NCBI GenBank assembly: GCA_964577315.1
Contig: CAZNYT010000008.1
Span: 1-53,254 of the forward strand
Origin: Desulfonatronospira sp964577315
GTDB taxonomy: Bacteria > Desulfobacterota > Desulfovibrionia > Desulfovibrionales > Desulfonatronovibrionaceae
Reading direction: 5' to 3'
DNA length: 53,254 bases
Part shown: in pieces, positions 1 to 8,703 of the stretch
Layout of the letters: every line of letters begins with the position of its first letter
Position numbering within the stretch: position 1 is the stretch's first letter
Notes under the pieces: generated by a model
Told to the model about the DNA's origin: nothing
Database searches by the model: none
What the model saw: only the letters and a program-made list of their open reading frames with translations
Made by a program: the position numbers and the translations under genes

Positions 1-237
1 ACCGAAGATTACGGCGTCGTAATCCGCTAGTTCCTGCGGATCGCAGACCGGGAGCTCAAAAAATTCTTCCTGGAAGTCCTGGGCCCCCATCTGTTCTATT
101 ACTTCTCGGGGCAGAGTTTCCGGAACCCTTTTGATGATAACCTGGGCACCTTCAACCTCCTCGGCCCCTTGGGCCACGGCTTGGGCCAGATCGTAAACGT
201 GGCCGTACAGGGAGTAGCACAAAACCAAAACTTTCAT
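1..237 (-). CDS. wrbA: WrbA-like flavodoxin-fold NAD(P)H:quinone oxidoreductase, 5' part only
   Basis: The minus strand encodes 79 codons that run off the left edge of the window. The protein starts MKVLVLCYSLYGHVYDLAQA, the FMN-phosphate loop region of a flavodoxin fold as seen in WrbA, and reaches the start of the next strand (YDAVIFG). WrbA proteins are FMN-dependent two-electron quinone reductases of about 200 residues, so roughly 60% of the gene lies outside the window. The ATG at 237 has a good Shine-Dalgarno (GGAGG) at 7-8 nt. WrbA is the best match because of the YSLYGHV pattern, but another flavodoxin-like reductase cannot be excluded without the rest of the sequence. Confidence 0.8.
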   Translation of the reverse strand, partial: MKVLVLCYSLYGHVYDLAQAVAQGAEEVEGAQVIIKRVPETLPREVIEQMGAQDFQEEFFELPVCDPQELADYDAVIFG

Positions 238-450
238 GACAGTCCTCCAGTTATAGTATAGATGTTCTTGGGGGCGTGATGTCTTTGTCCACGTACTAGT
301 TCTGTACTTATAGCACCGGGAAAACAATAATACAAGCCCTTGTGCCGCTGTAGCCACTCTTGCGGTCTCTGGTGTGGACGCCGAAACGTATGGAGGTGGT
401 TCCCAGCTCAACAACTATTACCCTAGCGGCCATGTCCATTCTGACCATTA

Positions 451-563
451 GTGAAAAAAAGATTTTTGATTTCAGATAGTTATATCCTGAATACAACTGG
501 ACAGCTGAAATCTGAAAAGTACAATCATTCCAGCGTGTTGTGCGAGAACTTTTGACTGTCCAG
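451..563. mobile_element. MITE family 1, 5'-truncated copy A
   Basis: This stretch matches the interior and right end of the 150-bp element found whole at 17214-17362: the run from AAAAAAAGATT through CCAGCGTGTTG to the end AACTTTTGACTGTCCAG. The left terminal repeat CTTGAGAGTTAAAAG is missing, so it is a truncated relic. No coding content can be supported in 238-684; a 62-codon minus-strand frame at 308-496 overlaps the relic and resembles nothing I know. Confidence 0.65.
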
Positions 564-684
564 ATGTGAAAAGTTTTTTTGATTTACAGGCCAGCCGTGG
601 CGAGTGGCTGTATTGACAGGAGCAGTTTTTCGTTTTACGATTTCTTTATCGATACTGATCGATAGCAAAAAAAGGAGGAAGCTT

Positions 685-891
685 GTGGAGATCACAATTT
701 CAAGCAAATACCAGGTTGCTCTCCCAAGGGCTATACGGGAGCGCCTGCAGCTAAAGCCGCAGCAAAAGCTGACAGTTCTGGAAAAAGACGGCATGATCAT
801 CCTTATGCCCCAGGTCAGGCTTGAGGAACTTCGAGGCATCGCCCGAGGTGCAAATGTTTCCGATTACAGGGACAAAAAGGATCGGAACTGA
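685..891 (+). CDS. AbrB/MazE-fold antitoxin (VapB-like)
   Basis: A 68-residue protein whose N-terminus, VEITISSKYQVALPRAIRER, is the swapped-hairpin AbrB/MazE DNA-binding fold. The GTG start at 685 is chosen because a strong AAAGGAGGAAG ribosome site sits just upstream; the longer upstream reading has no such site. Its stop overlaps the ATG of the following PIN-domain gene by one base (TGATG), the usual arrangement of type II toxin-antitoxin pairs. By family knowledge the antitoxin binds and neutralises the PIN RNase through its C-terminal tail and the complex represses its own promoter. The fold assignment is firm; the pairing follows from the overlap. Confidence 0.88.
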   Translation: MEITISSKYQVALPRAIRERLQLKPQQKLTVLEKDGMIILMPQVRLEELRGIARGANVSDYRDKKDRN

Positions 892-1265
892 TGCATATAG
901 TGGACTCTTGCGGCTGGCTGGAATGGTTTACCGACGGCAAACAAGCCGAGAAGTACGAGCAGTGCCTTACACAAGTGGATGCAATCCTCGTTCCCGGTAT
1001 TGTGCTATATGAAGTATACAAGGTCCTTAAACGTGAAGTCGGCGAGGAAAAGGCAATCCTGGCCATCAGCTACATGAAGCGATCAAACATTATTCCCCTG
1101 GACGACAACATGGCCATCAAAGCGGCAGACACTTCGCTCCTTCACTGTCTTTCCATGGCTGATGCCATGGTTTACGCCACCGCACAGATGCATGAAGCCC
1201 TCATTTACACTTCTGATGCTGATTTCAAGGGACTGCCTCTTGTCCAGTGGATGGGAGACAGTTAA
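891..1265 (+). CDS. vapC: PIN-domain RNase toxin (VapC-like)
   Basis: A 124-residue protein with the acidic residues of a PIN domain in order: Asp5 in MHIVDSCGW, Glu at VLYEVYKVLK, Asp in SMADAMVYATA and Asp in YTSDADF. These four acids normally bind the Mg2+ or Mn2+ ions that cut RNA, in VapC toxins often tRNA or rRNA. The length is typical. It overlaps the preceding AbrB-type antitoxin by one base, so the two are translationally coupled. All catalytic positions appear present, so the toxin is probably active. The RNA target cannot be deduced. Confidence 0.9.
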   Translation: MHIVDSCGWLEWFTDGKQAEKYEQCLTQVDAILVPGIVLYEVYKVLKREVGEEKAILAISYMKRSNIIPLDDNMAIKAADTSLLHCLSMADAMVYATAQMHEALIYTSDADFKGLPLVQWMGDS

Positions 1266-1449
1266 AGCTGATGAGTTTTGTTTCAGAGCTGTAATTCTCT
1301 CCTGGAACAGGATTAAGGAAATATTGCGATGTCAGTCTCAGAAGGCTTTGTAGCATTTTTTGATCCTAGACCCAGGGAAATTTTATTGTCAGAGAACTTT
1401 TAACTTGCAAGATGTATAGAGTAAGCATCCATACTCAAGGGTTATTTAT

Positions 1450-2772
1450 ATGCAATTGGACTTGGAAACATTTATCATCCTGGCTGCAGCGGTTCTGCTG
1501 GGAGCAAAGGCCTGCTGGCAGACCGCTCTGGCAGTATTGAATAGAACTCGGGTCCTAAAGTCCAGGCAGTCTCCTCCTGATACAGTGCTGCGGGTAATGG
1601 ATCCGGAGACTTATAACAGATCCGTGGATTATACCCTGGCCAGGAACAGGCTGGAGCTCTTCAGTATTTGGTACGGGGCGGTTGTGCTGGCGGTGATTCT
1701 TTTCTCCGGGATCCTTCCCTGGTTTTATCACCATTTCTTTGATTCCGGCAGCGACGTGCACGTTCTCAGGGAAAGCCTTTTCCTGGCAGCAGTCTATCTT
1801 GGATTTTACGCTACAGGCCTGCCCCTGGATTACTATTCCAGCTTCAGACTGGAAGAGCGTTTTGGATTCAACAAAAGCACCATTGGTCTCTGGATTTCGG
1901 ACCAGCTCAAAAGCCTTGTCATAGGTATGGTTATTGCCCTGCCCCTGCTTAGCCTGATTGTTTGGCTGATAATAATGGCCGGAAGCTTGTGGTGGATCTT
2001 TGCCTTTGCCCTGGTCTTTTTCTTTCAGGTGGTCATGATGGTCCTGTACCCCCTGCTTATTCTTCCCCTTTTCAACAAGCTAACCCCGCTATCTGACGAG
2101 CAGCTGCGGGAGAGACTCATGAACCTGGCAGATAGGACAGGATTCCAGGCCAAAACTATCCAGGTCATGGACGGGAGCAAAAGATCCGGACATTCCAACG
2201 CTTTTTTCACCGGGTTCGGCAGATTCAGGCGTATCGTGCTTTTCGATACTTTGGTGGAGAAGCTAGAGCCCCGGGAGCTGGAGGCGGTGCTGGCCCACGA
2301 GATCGGTCATTACAAGAGAGGGCACGTGCCCAGGATGCTGACTCTGTCCGCGGCCATGCTCCTGGCCGGATTTGCCCTGGCTGCCTGGTTGCTTGAAACC
2401 CCGGCCTTTATCCAAGCTTTCGGTTTTCAGGCCGAGCATGCCGGTCCAGCACCTGCGCTTGTGCTTTTTGCTCTCCTGGCCGGAGTGGTTACCTTCTGGC
2501 TAAGCCCGGTACTGGGAGCTCTTTCCAGGAGGCATGAATACCAGGCAGATGGTTTTGCTGCGGAGCAAATGGGAGGGGTTCAGCCCATGATCCAGGCCCT
2601 GACCAGGCTGGGCACAGAAAACCTGGCCAACTTGACTCCGCATCCTTTATACAGCGGTTTTTACTACTCTCATCCCACTCTGATGGAGCGTATGAATGCC
2701 CTGGAACAGGCCGCGGAGGGGAAGAGTCAAGCCAGAGCCAAGGATTTTAATGGTAGACAATGGGGTCGCTAA
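1450..2772 (+). CDS. M48 family membrane zinc metalloprotease (Ste24/CAAX protease type)
   Basis: A 440-residue polytopic membrane protein. The zinc site HEIGHYKRGH is near residues 284-293, and the third ligand is the Glu in the later RRHEYQADGFA motif near residue 360, both diagnostic of M48 peptidases. The N-terminal half has four to five membrane segments and the LEERFGFNKST sequence typical of the Ste24/CAAX-protease branch. Bacterial members with this architecture are thought to clear misfolded inner-membrane proteins. A modest ribosome site (AAGGG) lies 8 nt before the ATG. It stands alone between the toxin-antitoxin pair and the convergent cobalamin operon. Confidence 0.92.
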   Translation: MQLDLETFIILAAAVLLGAKACWQTALAVLNRTRVLKSRQSPPDTVLRVMDPETYNRSVDYTLARNRLELFSIWYGAVVLAVILFSGILPWFYHHFFDSGSDVHVLRESLFLAAVYLGFYATGLPLDYYSSFRLEERFGFNKSTIGLWISDQLKSLVIGMVIALPLLSLIVWLIIMAGSLWWIFAFALVFFFQVVMMVLYPLLILPLFNKLTPLSDEQLRERLMNLADRTGFQAKTIQVMDGSKRSGHSNAFFTGFGRFRRIVLFDTLVEKLEPRELEAVLAHEIGHYKRGHVPRMLTLSAAMLLAGFALAAWLLETPAFIQAFGFQAEHAGPAPALVLFALLAGVVTFWLSPVLGALSRRHEYQADGFAAEQMGGVQPMIQALTRLGTENLANLTPHPLYSGFYYSHPTLMERMNALEQAAEGKSQARAKDFNGRQWGR

Positions 2773-2946
2773 GAAAATGATTCAGGCGGATAATTAAATC
2801 TGGGGGATGGTTCACTACCTTCGCAAGAACCCCATTGAAATTTGGTGAATGGTTGTAAACTCCAGAGAGACTTAGTTTTTTCGGGGAATACCCATAGAGC
2901 AGGTCTTGCCGTATCCAATCCGGTGAATGCCCATGTTCTTATGCCG

Positions 2947-5526
2947 TCAGAGTCCCATCCACTGGTATATTTGCTTCAGATCCAGGCACTTTCGGACCTG
3001 GTCCGCCAGGCGGTCCAGGGCCAGGTCCGGGTTGTACACGGAGCAGATTTTTTCCTTGGGCTTTAGGCCCTTGCGCCGGCGCAGCCTGTCTACAAACCAG
3101 CGCCGGAACTCGTCCGCATCGAATATCCCGTGCATATAGCTTCCCCAGACCAGCCCGTCCCGGGTCCGGAGGCCTTCGTGGTCCCCGCCAGGTAACCGGA
3201 GTAACGGCTGGTCTGCAAGGCGGCTCTGGCCGTGGTGGATTTCGTACCCGGTAACTTCCAGGCCGGATTCCAGGTGCACGGCTGTTATCCGGGTCAGGGT
3301 CTTTTCCGGGGCCAGGGAAGTGTGCAGATCCAAAAGGCCAATCCCTGGCAGATTTCTGCCCCTGGACTCCAGCTTATGGGGATCGCTTATCTCCTTGCCC
3401 AGCATCTGAAGCCCACCGCATATGCCGATTGTCTCGAATTTTCCTGTTTCTCCCATCTGCCGGATGGCCTGGTCCAGCCCGGTGTGTTGGAGCCAGTCCA
3501 GATCGTGAAAGACGTTCTTGCTTCCGGGCAGGATGACTGCGTCCCTGTTTTGTAGATCCTCTGGGGAGCGGATTGTTATCAGGTCCACGTCCGGTTCCAT
3601 GCGCAGGGCGTCGAAATCCGTGAAATTGGAGATATGGGGGAGATCCACTACCCCGATGCGCACGCAGTCCGGATCCGGATCTTTCCCGCTTCCCAGACCC
3701 TCTTTCCAGCCCACGGAGTCCTCGTCCGGGATCATGAGCTCAGAGAAATAAGGGATTACTCCGGTCACAGGTCTGCGGGTATGACGCAGGGTTAGCTCAA
3801 AGGCATTGCCCAGTAAATCCACGTCCCCCCGGAATTTGTTCACCACGAATCCGTGTATTAGCCTGCGCTCCCATTCTTCCAGGACCTCCATGGTTCCCAC
3901 GAAAGAGGCGAATACCCCGCCCCGGTCGATATCTCCCACCAAAAGCACCGGCGAGCCAGCATGCCTTGCCATGGCCATGTTCACGATGTCATGGCTCTTG
4001 AGGTTTATCTCTCCCGGGCTTCCCGCTCCTTCCAGGACCAGGGCGTCGAACTCCCCACGGAGACTGTCGTAGGCCTCCTTGGCAGCGGCAGCGGCCCAGG
4101 GCTTGTACTCCACGTACCCAGTGGCACCCATGTTGCCAACTGCCCGGCCGTTTATTATTACCTGGCACCCGGTCTCGCTGCCCGGCTTCAACAGGACCGG
4201 GTTCATGCGCACGTCCGGCTCCACTCGGGCCGCCTGGGCCTGGACCACTTGAGCCCGCCCCATCTCACCGCCCTGGCTGGTGACAAAGGAGTTCAGGGAC
4301 ATGTTCTGGGCCTTGAACGGGGCCACGCTGTACCCGTCCCGGTGCAGAATGCGGCACATGGCAGCGGCCAAAATGCTCTTGCCGGCATTGGAGCTGGTGC
4401 CTTGAAACATTACCGCCGGTGTCCTGGGCCGAGGCAGCCGGGGAGGTCGGTCTCGGAGCAGGCTTGCCAGGGACCGGACCAGATGCTCGTTTTCCGGATG
4501 GGTGCGCACCGCCACGCGCAGGTAGCTGTCATCCAGACCCTGGAAGTTGGCGCATACCCGTACCGCCAACCCGAATCTTTTTAGCAGCTTGTCCGCGAGC
4601 TCCGAGGCACTTAAATCCTTGCGCTCCAGGCGCAGGAGCAAAAAATTCGCCTCTCCGGGATAGACCTTGATGCCGGAAAGCCCTGACAATTTCTCAGCCA
4701 GTTGCTCGCGCCAGGAATCCACGTATTCCCGGGTCCTTTGGATGAAATCCGTGTCCAGCAGGGCGTGTTCCCCGGCGGCCTGAGCCAGGGTGTTCACTGA
4801 CCAGTTGGGCTGCAGACCGGATGCGCTTCGGACAATTTCCGGATCAGCCAGGGCGATTCCGATACGCAGCCCGGGGAGTGCAAAGATCTTGGTCAGGGAA
4901 AGGAGAAGGATTACGTTAGGTGGCCGGTCCCGGGTGAGGCTGTCCAGTCCGGATACAAAATCCCCGAAGGCCTCGTCCACTACGAAGGTGGACCTGGGAT
5001 GCTGTCTGGCTAGGCGGCGAAGTCCGGGACCATCCGGGCTTATCCCGGTGGGATTGTTGGGGCGGCAGATAAAGACCAGTTCGTTGCCACTCAAGCGGCT
5101 TGCCAGTTCCTCCGGGTCCAGAAGGAAATTCCGATCCGGATCCAGGTACAAGTTCTCCGTCTCTATCCCGGCAGACTGGCAGGCCCGGGCATAGTCCGCA
5201 TAGGTGGGTACCGGGATAACGGCCCGGTCGTGGCTCATGGCCCGGGGCAGCAGATTTATTATCTCAGCGGTGCCGTTTCCGGGAAGAACTTCCTCCGGGA
5301 GGGCCCCGTATCGCTGGCAGGCGGCCCGGATCAGCCCGGAGCACTTTAAATCCGGGTAATGGATCACGCTCCCCAGGACGGAGCTGATCAGGGGCCTAAG
5401 CCATTCCGGGAACCCCAGGGGGTTGATGTTGGCGGAGAAATCCGTGATCTGTTCCGGGTCACGCCCGGCCTGGGCAGCCAGAGCGGCTATGTCCCCGCCG
5501 TGGGGCATGTGGTGGTGATCTTGCAT
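2947..5526 (-). CDS. cobD-cobQ: CobD-CobQ fusion: threonine-phosphate decarboxylase-like aminotransferase plus cobyric acid synthase
   Basis: An 859-residue two-domain protein. Residues about 1-350 are a fold-type I PLP enzyme of the CobD/HisC family (start MQDHHHMPHGGDI, FSANINPLGFP, Schiff-base lysine in SLTKIFALPGLRIG); CobD makes the (R)-1-amino-2-propanol phosphate arm. Residues about 365-859 are cobyric acid synthase: P-loop GTSSNAGKSI, amidotransferase cysteine in GICGGLQMLG, and a C-terminal HGIFD motif. This domain amidates side chains b, d, e and g. Both domains look complete. It is the last gene of the riboswitch-led operon and starts 3 nt after cobT stops. Fusion should keep two successive late steps (before and at CbiB) at equal dose. 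Confidence 0.95.
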   Translation of the reverse strand: MQDHHHMPHGGDIAALAAQAGRDPEQITDFSANINPLGFPEWLRPLISSVLGSVIHYPDLKCSGLIRAACQRYGALPEEVLPGNGTAEIINLLPRAMSHDRAVIPVPTYADYARACQSAGIETENLYLDPDRNFLLDPEELASRLSGNELVFICRPNNPTGISPDGPGLRRLARQHPRSTFVVDEAFGDFVSGLDSLTRDRPPNVILLLSLTKIFALPGLRIGIALADPEIVRSASGLQPNWSVNTLAQAAGEHALLDTDFIQRTREYVDSWREQLAEKLSGLSGIKVYPGEANFLLLRLERKDLSASELADKLLKRFGLAVRVCANFQGLDDSYLRVAVRTHPENEHLVRSLASLLRDRPPRLPRPRTPAVMFQGTSSNAGKSILAAAMCRILHRDGYSVAPFKAQNMSLNSFVTSQGGEMGRAQVVQAQAARVEPDVRMNPVLLKPGSETGCQVIINGRAVGNMGATGYVEYKPWAAAAAKEAYDSLRGEFDALVLEGAGSPGEINLKSHDIVNMAMARHAGSPVLLVGDIDRGGVFASFVGTMEVLEEWERRLIHGFVVNKFRGDVDLLGNAFELTLRHTRRPVTGVIPYFSELMIPDEDSVGWKEGLGSGKDPDPDCVRIGVVDLPHISNFTDFDALRMEPDVDLITIRSPEDLQNRDAVILPGSKNVFHDLDWLQHTGLDQAIRQMGETGKFETIGICGGLQMLGKEISDPHKLESRGRNLPGIGLLDLHTSLAPEKTLTRITAVHLESGLEVTGYEIHHGQSRLADQPLLRLPGGDHEGLRTRDGLVWGSYMHGIFDADEFRRWFVDRLRRRKGLKPKEKICSVYNPDLALDRLADQVRKCLDLKQIYQWMGL

Positions 5527-5528
5527 AT

Positions 5529-6593
5529 CTACTTCCGGCTGGCGTTTTGGATGCCCACCTCGTCAAAGGTCTTGATATCAGCCAGGGCCCGGGTGGCGGC
5601 ATCCATGATTTCCATGGCCAGAGCGGCTCCAGTGCCTTCTCCCAGCCTCATGTCCAGATCCAGCATGGGATAGAGATTTAATTGTTCCAGCATGATCTTG
5701 TGCCCGATCTCCCGAGAGCGATGTCCTGCGAACAGGTATTTCCCAGCCAAGGGGCTTAGCTTGCATGCGATCAAGGCCCCAGCAGTAGAGATCAGACCGT
5801 CGCTCACCACCGGTATGCTGCGGGCAGCGCACCCGAGCACCAGCCCGGCCAGGGCACCGATCTCGAAACCGCCCACCTTGGATAGTACGTCCAGGGGATC
5901 CGCGGCCCGGGGCTGGTTCAGATCCAGGGCTTGTTCCAGGATCTTTGCCTTGTGGGCCAGACCCTGCTGGTCCAGGCCAGTGCCGGTGCCGGTAAGATTT
6001 TTTACAGGAACACCGGAAAAAGCAGCTATTATTGCAGTGGAAGGGGTGGTGTTCCCGATGCCCATGTCACCGGTGCCCAAAAGATCCAGCTCCTGGCTGG
6101 CAGCCAGGTCGTTTACTATCTCTATCCCGGCCTCAATGGCTGCTACAGCCTCCTCTCGGTTCATGGCCGGACCTCGAGCCAGGTTCCAGGTGGATTTGCG
6201 CACCTTCTTGTGGATGATGTCCAATTCCGGCTCAAAATCGAAATTCACCCCGATATCCGCCACCCGGACCCGGGCCCCGGCGTGCCGGGCCAGAACATTT
6301 ATGGATGCCCCCTCCTGTACGAAATTGTAAACCATTTGGGCGGTCACCTCCTGGGGAAACAGGCTAACCCCTTCCTGAACCACGCCGTGGTCCCCGGCGC
6401 AGGTTACTACCATCTTGTTTTTTAGGTGAACATCTATGCTGCGGTGAATGGCTGCCAGGCGGGCAGCCACGTCCTCTAAACGGCCAAGGCTTCCCGGGGG
6501 CTTGGCTTGGTTGGCCATCCTCTCCCGGGCAGCGGATTCTATCCGGGCATCCGGTTCACGGATCCTGTCCAGGGTGTCTTGCAGAAGGTTCAT
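5529..6593 (-). CDS. cobT: Nicotinate-nucleotide:dimethylbenzimidazole phosphoribosyltransferase
   Basis: A 354-residue protein of normal CobT length. It has the family motifs KPPGSLGRLE near the N-terminus, CAGDHGV, GTGDMGIGNTT and the C-terminal RLGEGTGAALAM, whose Glu is the catalytic base. CobT transfers phosphoribose from nicotinate mononucleotide to a lower-ligand base, giving the alpha-ribotide attached by CobS. It lies between cobU and the cobD-cobQ fusion in the same minus-strand operon. The ATG at 6593 is preceded by AAGGAT. Nothing is unusual in the sequence. No lower-ligand base synthesis gene is visible in the window. Confidence 0.96.
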   Translation of the reverse strand: MNLLQDTLDRIREPDARIESAARERMANQAKPPGSLGRLEDVAARLAAIHRSIDVHLKNKMVVTCAGDHGVVQEGVSLFPQEVTAQMVYNFVQEGASINVLARHAGARVRVADIGVNFDFEPELDIIHKKVRKSTWNLARGPAMNREEAVAAIEAGIEIVNDLAASQELDLLGTGDMGIGNTTPSTAIIAAFSGVPVKNLTGTGTGLDQQGLAHKAKILEQALDLNQPRAADPLDVLSKVGGFEIGALAGLVLGCAARSIPVVSDGLISTAGALIACKLSPLAGKYLFAGHRSREIGHKIMLEQLNLYPMLDLDMRLGEGTGAALAMEIMDAATRALADIKTFDEVGIQNASRK

Positions 6594-6615
6594 TTGAAGA
6601 TCCTTGGTTAAAGTT

Positions 6616-7134
6616 TTATTTCAGTTGCAGCGGAAGGCCGCTGACAAGAAAGTGGGCCTCGTCCGCCCGGGCCGCGACCAACTGGTTTATTTTGCCGGTG
6701 AGATCCCGGTACCTCCGGGACATGGAATCCCCTGGCACCAATCCCATGCCCAGCTCGTTGCTCACCAGGATAACCGTGCAGGGCGGACTTTCCAAGACCC
6801 GGAGCAGATCGCGGAGTTGGGGACAGTCATCGGTATCGGTAACTCCTTGGTGCATGAGATTGGCTGCCCAGAGGGTGAGGCAATCAATCAGGGCCACCTG
6901 GGTTCCGGAAGGCACCTGGGACAGGGCACCGGCCAGGTGCAGGGGCTCCTCCATGGTGTTAAAATCCGAACCGCGCTCTTCCCGATGCCTGCGGATGCGC
7001 TCGTCCATTTCGGTATCCAGGGCCTGGGCGGTGGCCACGAACACCCTGGGAAAATACCCACGGGCCATATCCAGGGCAAAACTGCTTTTCCCACTTTTGC
7101 AGCCGCCGGAGACGTAAATCACTCTGTGCTGCAT
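6616..7134 (-). CDS. cobU: Adenosylcobinamide kinase / adenosylcobinamide-phosphate guanylyltransferase
   Basis: A 172-residue protein with the CobU P-loop YVSGGCKSGKSSFA at the N-terminus, then FVATAQALDTEMDERIRRH (histidine that carries GMP) and LIDCLTLWAANL. CobU phosphorylates adenosylcobinamide and transfers GMP to give AdoCbi-GDP, the CobS substrate. The ATG at 7134 is chosen because the P-loop follows at once and the length fits the family; a longer in-frame reading to 7524 is only the antisense-frame overlap with cbiR. It overlaps the end of cbiR by 16 nt, so the two are probably translated in a coupled way. Confidence 0.95.
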   Translation of the reverse strand: MQHRVIYVSGGCKSGKSSFALDMARGYFPRVFVATAQALDTEMDERIRRHREERGSDFNTMEEPLHLAGALSQVPSGTQVALIDCLTLWAANLMHQGVTDTDDCPQLRDLLRVLESPPCTVILVSNELGMGLVPGDSMSRRYRDLTGKINQLVAARADEAHFLVSGLPLQLK

Positions 7135-7925
7135 TGCCTTGCCTCTTGCAGGGCTTGTAGCGAAGCCTCGAAATTGCGCCGGGAGAAGATTTCCAGGGTT
7201 ACCACCCGGCTGGGACCGGTTGCGGAATCGAACCTCTGGAGCAAACGGGCCAGGAAGCTGGTGTCCATGTGCTGCAGCCCCTTGTGGTCGTGGCCCTCGG
7301 GATTTAGGGCGTGCAGGTGGATGATCCGGGTCCATGGCAGCCAAGTGTCGCAGACCGCTTCCACATCCTCTCCCATCAAAAGAAGATGGCCTATATCCAT
7401 GCACAGCGAACATCCCATATCCAGCACCCAGGGCCAGATCCATTCGTGGCTGTAGGTCAGGTTTTCGATGCAAAGGCTTGCAGGGGGAACAACCCGGCTT
7501 AGCTCCAGGATGCTCTTTTGGCACTGCTTTTTCCAGGTTTCTCCCTCACGGGTCTGTGGGGGGTGGGGCTGGTTTAAATGCACCACCCAGCCCACGGGTG
7601 AGAGCGATTCAGTGCGCTTTAGGACGCGGATCCAGTTCTCCACGGCAGAGCGCCTGGTGTCTTCATCCGGGGCGCCTGCTTCTAGGTCCAGGGGCAAGTG
7701 CACGGTATAGGTAAGATCCCATTCCCGGGCCAAGCCCTGCATGTTTTGAATTTCCGGGACGGAAGGGATGCTGGATTTTTCAGGGGATTCAAAAAGAACC
7801 AGTTCCACGTCCTGGACCTTGTCCTTGAGAAAATCCAGGTTGGCCGGGATGGTATCGGGTATCACGTAGGAGGTGGTGCCCAGTCTCCAGTGGGGGGTTG
7901 ATTGTGTAGTGTTTGCCTTGGTCAT
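7119..7925 (-). CDS. cbiR: CbiR-like cobamide remodelling phosphodiesterase (TIM-barrel)
   Basis: A 268-residue protein of the sugar-phosphate isomerase / AP endonuclease TIM-barrel fold, with metal-ligand-type motifs YTVHLPLDLE, GWVVHLNQP, CIENLTYSHEW, CMDIGHLLL and IIHLHA. A family of this fold found inside cobalamin operons, CbiR, hydrolyses the nucleotide loop of imported cobamides so that the corrinoid can be rebuilt with another lower ligand. Placement between cobS and cobU in a riboswitch-led operon that starts with corrinoid uptake genes fits this role. The assignment rests on fold motifs plus context; a different cobalamin-linked isomerase-fold enzyme is possible but less likely. Confidence 0.8.
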   Translation of the reverse strand: MTKANTTQSTPHWRLGTTSYVIPDTIPANLDFLKDKVQDVELVLFESPEKSSIPSVPEIQNMQGLAREWDLTYTVHLPLDLEAGAPDEDTRRSAVENWIRVLKRTESLSPVGWVVHLNQPHPPQTREGETWKKQCQKSILELSRVVPPASLCIENLTYSHEWIWPWVLDMGCSLCMDIGHLLLMGEDVEAVCDTWLPWTRIIHLHALNPEGHDHKGLQHMDTSFLARLLQRFDSATGPSRVVTLEIFSRRNFEASLQALQEARQCSTE

Positions 7926-7941
7926 TTCTGTTTCTCCTGCC

Positions 7942-8703
7942 TTACACGGTCACCATGGCAGCCAGGGTGCACAGGAAAGTAAACTCCACGATTTCAGTGA
8001 TTGCGCCTACCGTGTCCCCGGTAATCCCAGCCAGCATGCGCATGCACCACAGGCTGAAGAGCACTCCTGCCGCTGCCGCAAACATGAGGCCCACCAATCC
8101 GCTTCCGCCTCCTAGGATCAGGGCAAAGCCTACGGCCAGTCCCAAAGCCCAGTAAACATTGGATCTCTTGGGGTGATGCATGAATATGGAGACCAAACCG
8201 CCCTCGGGCCGGGCATAGGGCAAAAGATTCATGCTCAGCACCTGGGCGGAGCGCCCTAAGACCGGTGCCAGAATTAGGGCGGTCCAGGCGGCATCCGCGG
8301 GCATGGAGGCCAAGGCGGACCACTTGAGCCCCAGCACCGCGATCAGTCCCACCACCCCCATGGTTCCGATGCGGCTGTCGCGCATAATATCCAGGATTCT
8401 GTCCCGGGTTCGGGCGCTAAAAAAGCCGTCTGCGGTGTCAGCCGCCCCGTCCAGGTGCAGGAAACCGTTCAGCCCGGACAGGGCCAACACTCCCACCATG
8501 GCCGCCACCATGGGAGGCAACCCCAGCAATATGGCCAGTCCGTATGCCAGGCCGGCTCCCAGTCCGATGACAAGGCCCACTACTGGAAACCAGGGCTGGC
8601 AGCGCACGAGCTCGGTCCTTTCCACGTAAGCCGGCACCGGAATCACGGTAAGAAATTGCAGGGCCGCCAGGAATGGGGCGAGTTGGGCTTTAACTTTGTT
8701 CAT
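7942..8703 (-). CDS. cobS: Adenosylcobinamide-GDP ribazoletransferase (cobalamin synthase)
   Basis: A 253-residue integral membrane protein with about six hydrophobic segments and the CobS signature GFLHLDGAADTADGFF followed by RILDIMRDSRIGTMG; the aspartates bind Mg2+ as in CDP-alcohol transferase-like enzymes. CobS joins AdoCbi-GDP to the alpha-ribotide from CobT, the final assembly step, at the cytoplasmic membrane. It overlaps the end of cbiL by 14 nt, consistent with co-translation. Length and motifs are normal. Confidence 0.95.
   Translation of the reverse strand: MNKVKAQLAPFLAALQFLTVIPVPAYVERTELVRCQPWFPVVGLVIGLGAGLAYGLAILLGLPPMVAAMVGVLALSGLNGFLHLDGAADTADGFFSARTRDRILDIMRDSRIGTMGVVGLIAVLGLKWSALASMPADAAWTALILAPVLGRSAQVLSMNLLPYARPEGGLVSIFMHHPKRSNVYWALGLAVGFALILGGGSGLVGLMFAAAAGVLFSLWCMRMLAGITGDTVGAITEIVEFTFLCTLAAMVTV

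Noticed and set aside
308..496. 62-codon minus-strand frame between wrbA and the toxin-antitoxin pair
   Set aside because: It overlaps a MITE relic, has no ribosome site and no recognisable motif.
3961..4584. 207-codon plus-strand frame opposite the CobD-CobQ gene
   Set aside because: Antisense shadow of a clear enzyme gene; composition mirrors that gene.
7135..7524. N-terminal extension of CobU
   Set aside because: It is only the shadow frame of cbiR; the CobU P-loop starts right after ATG 7134.
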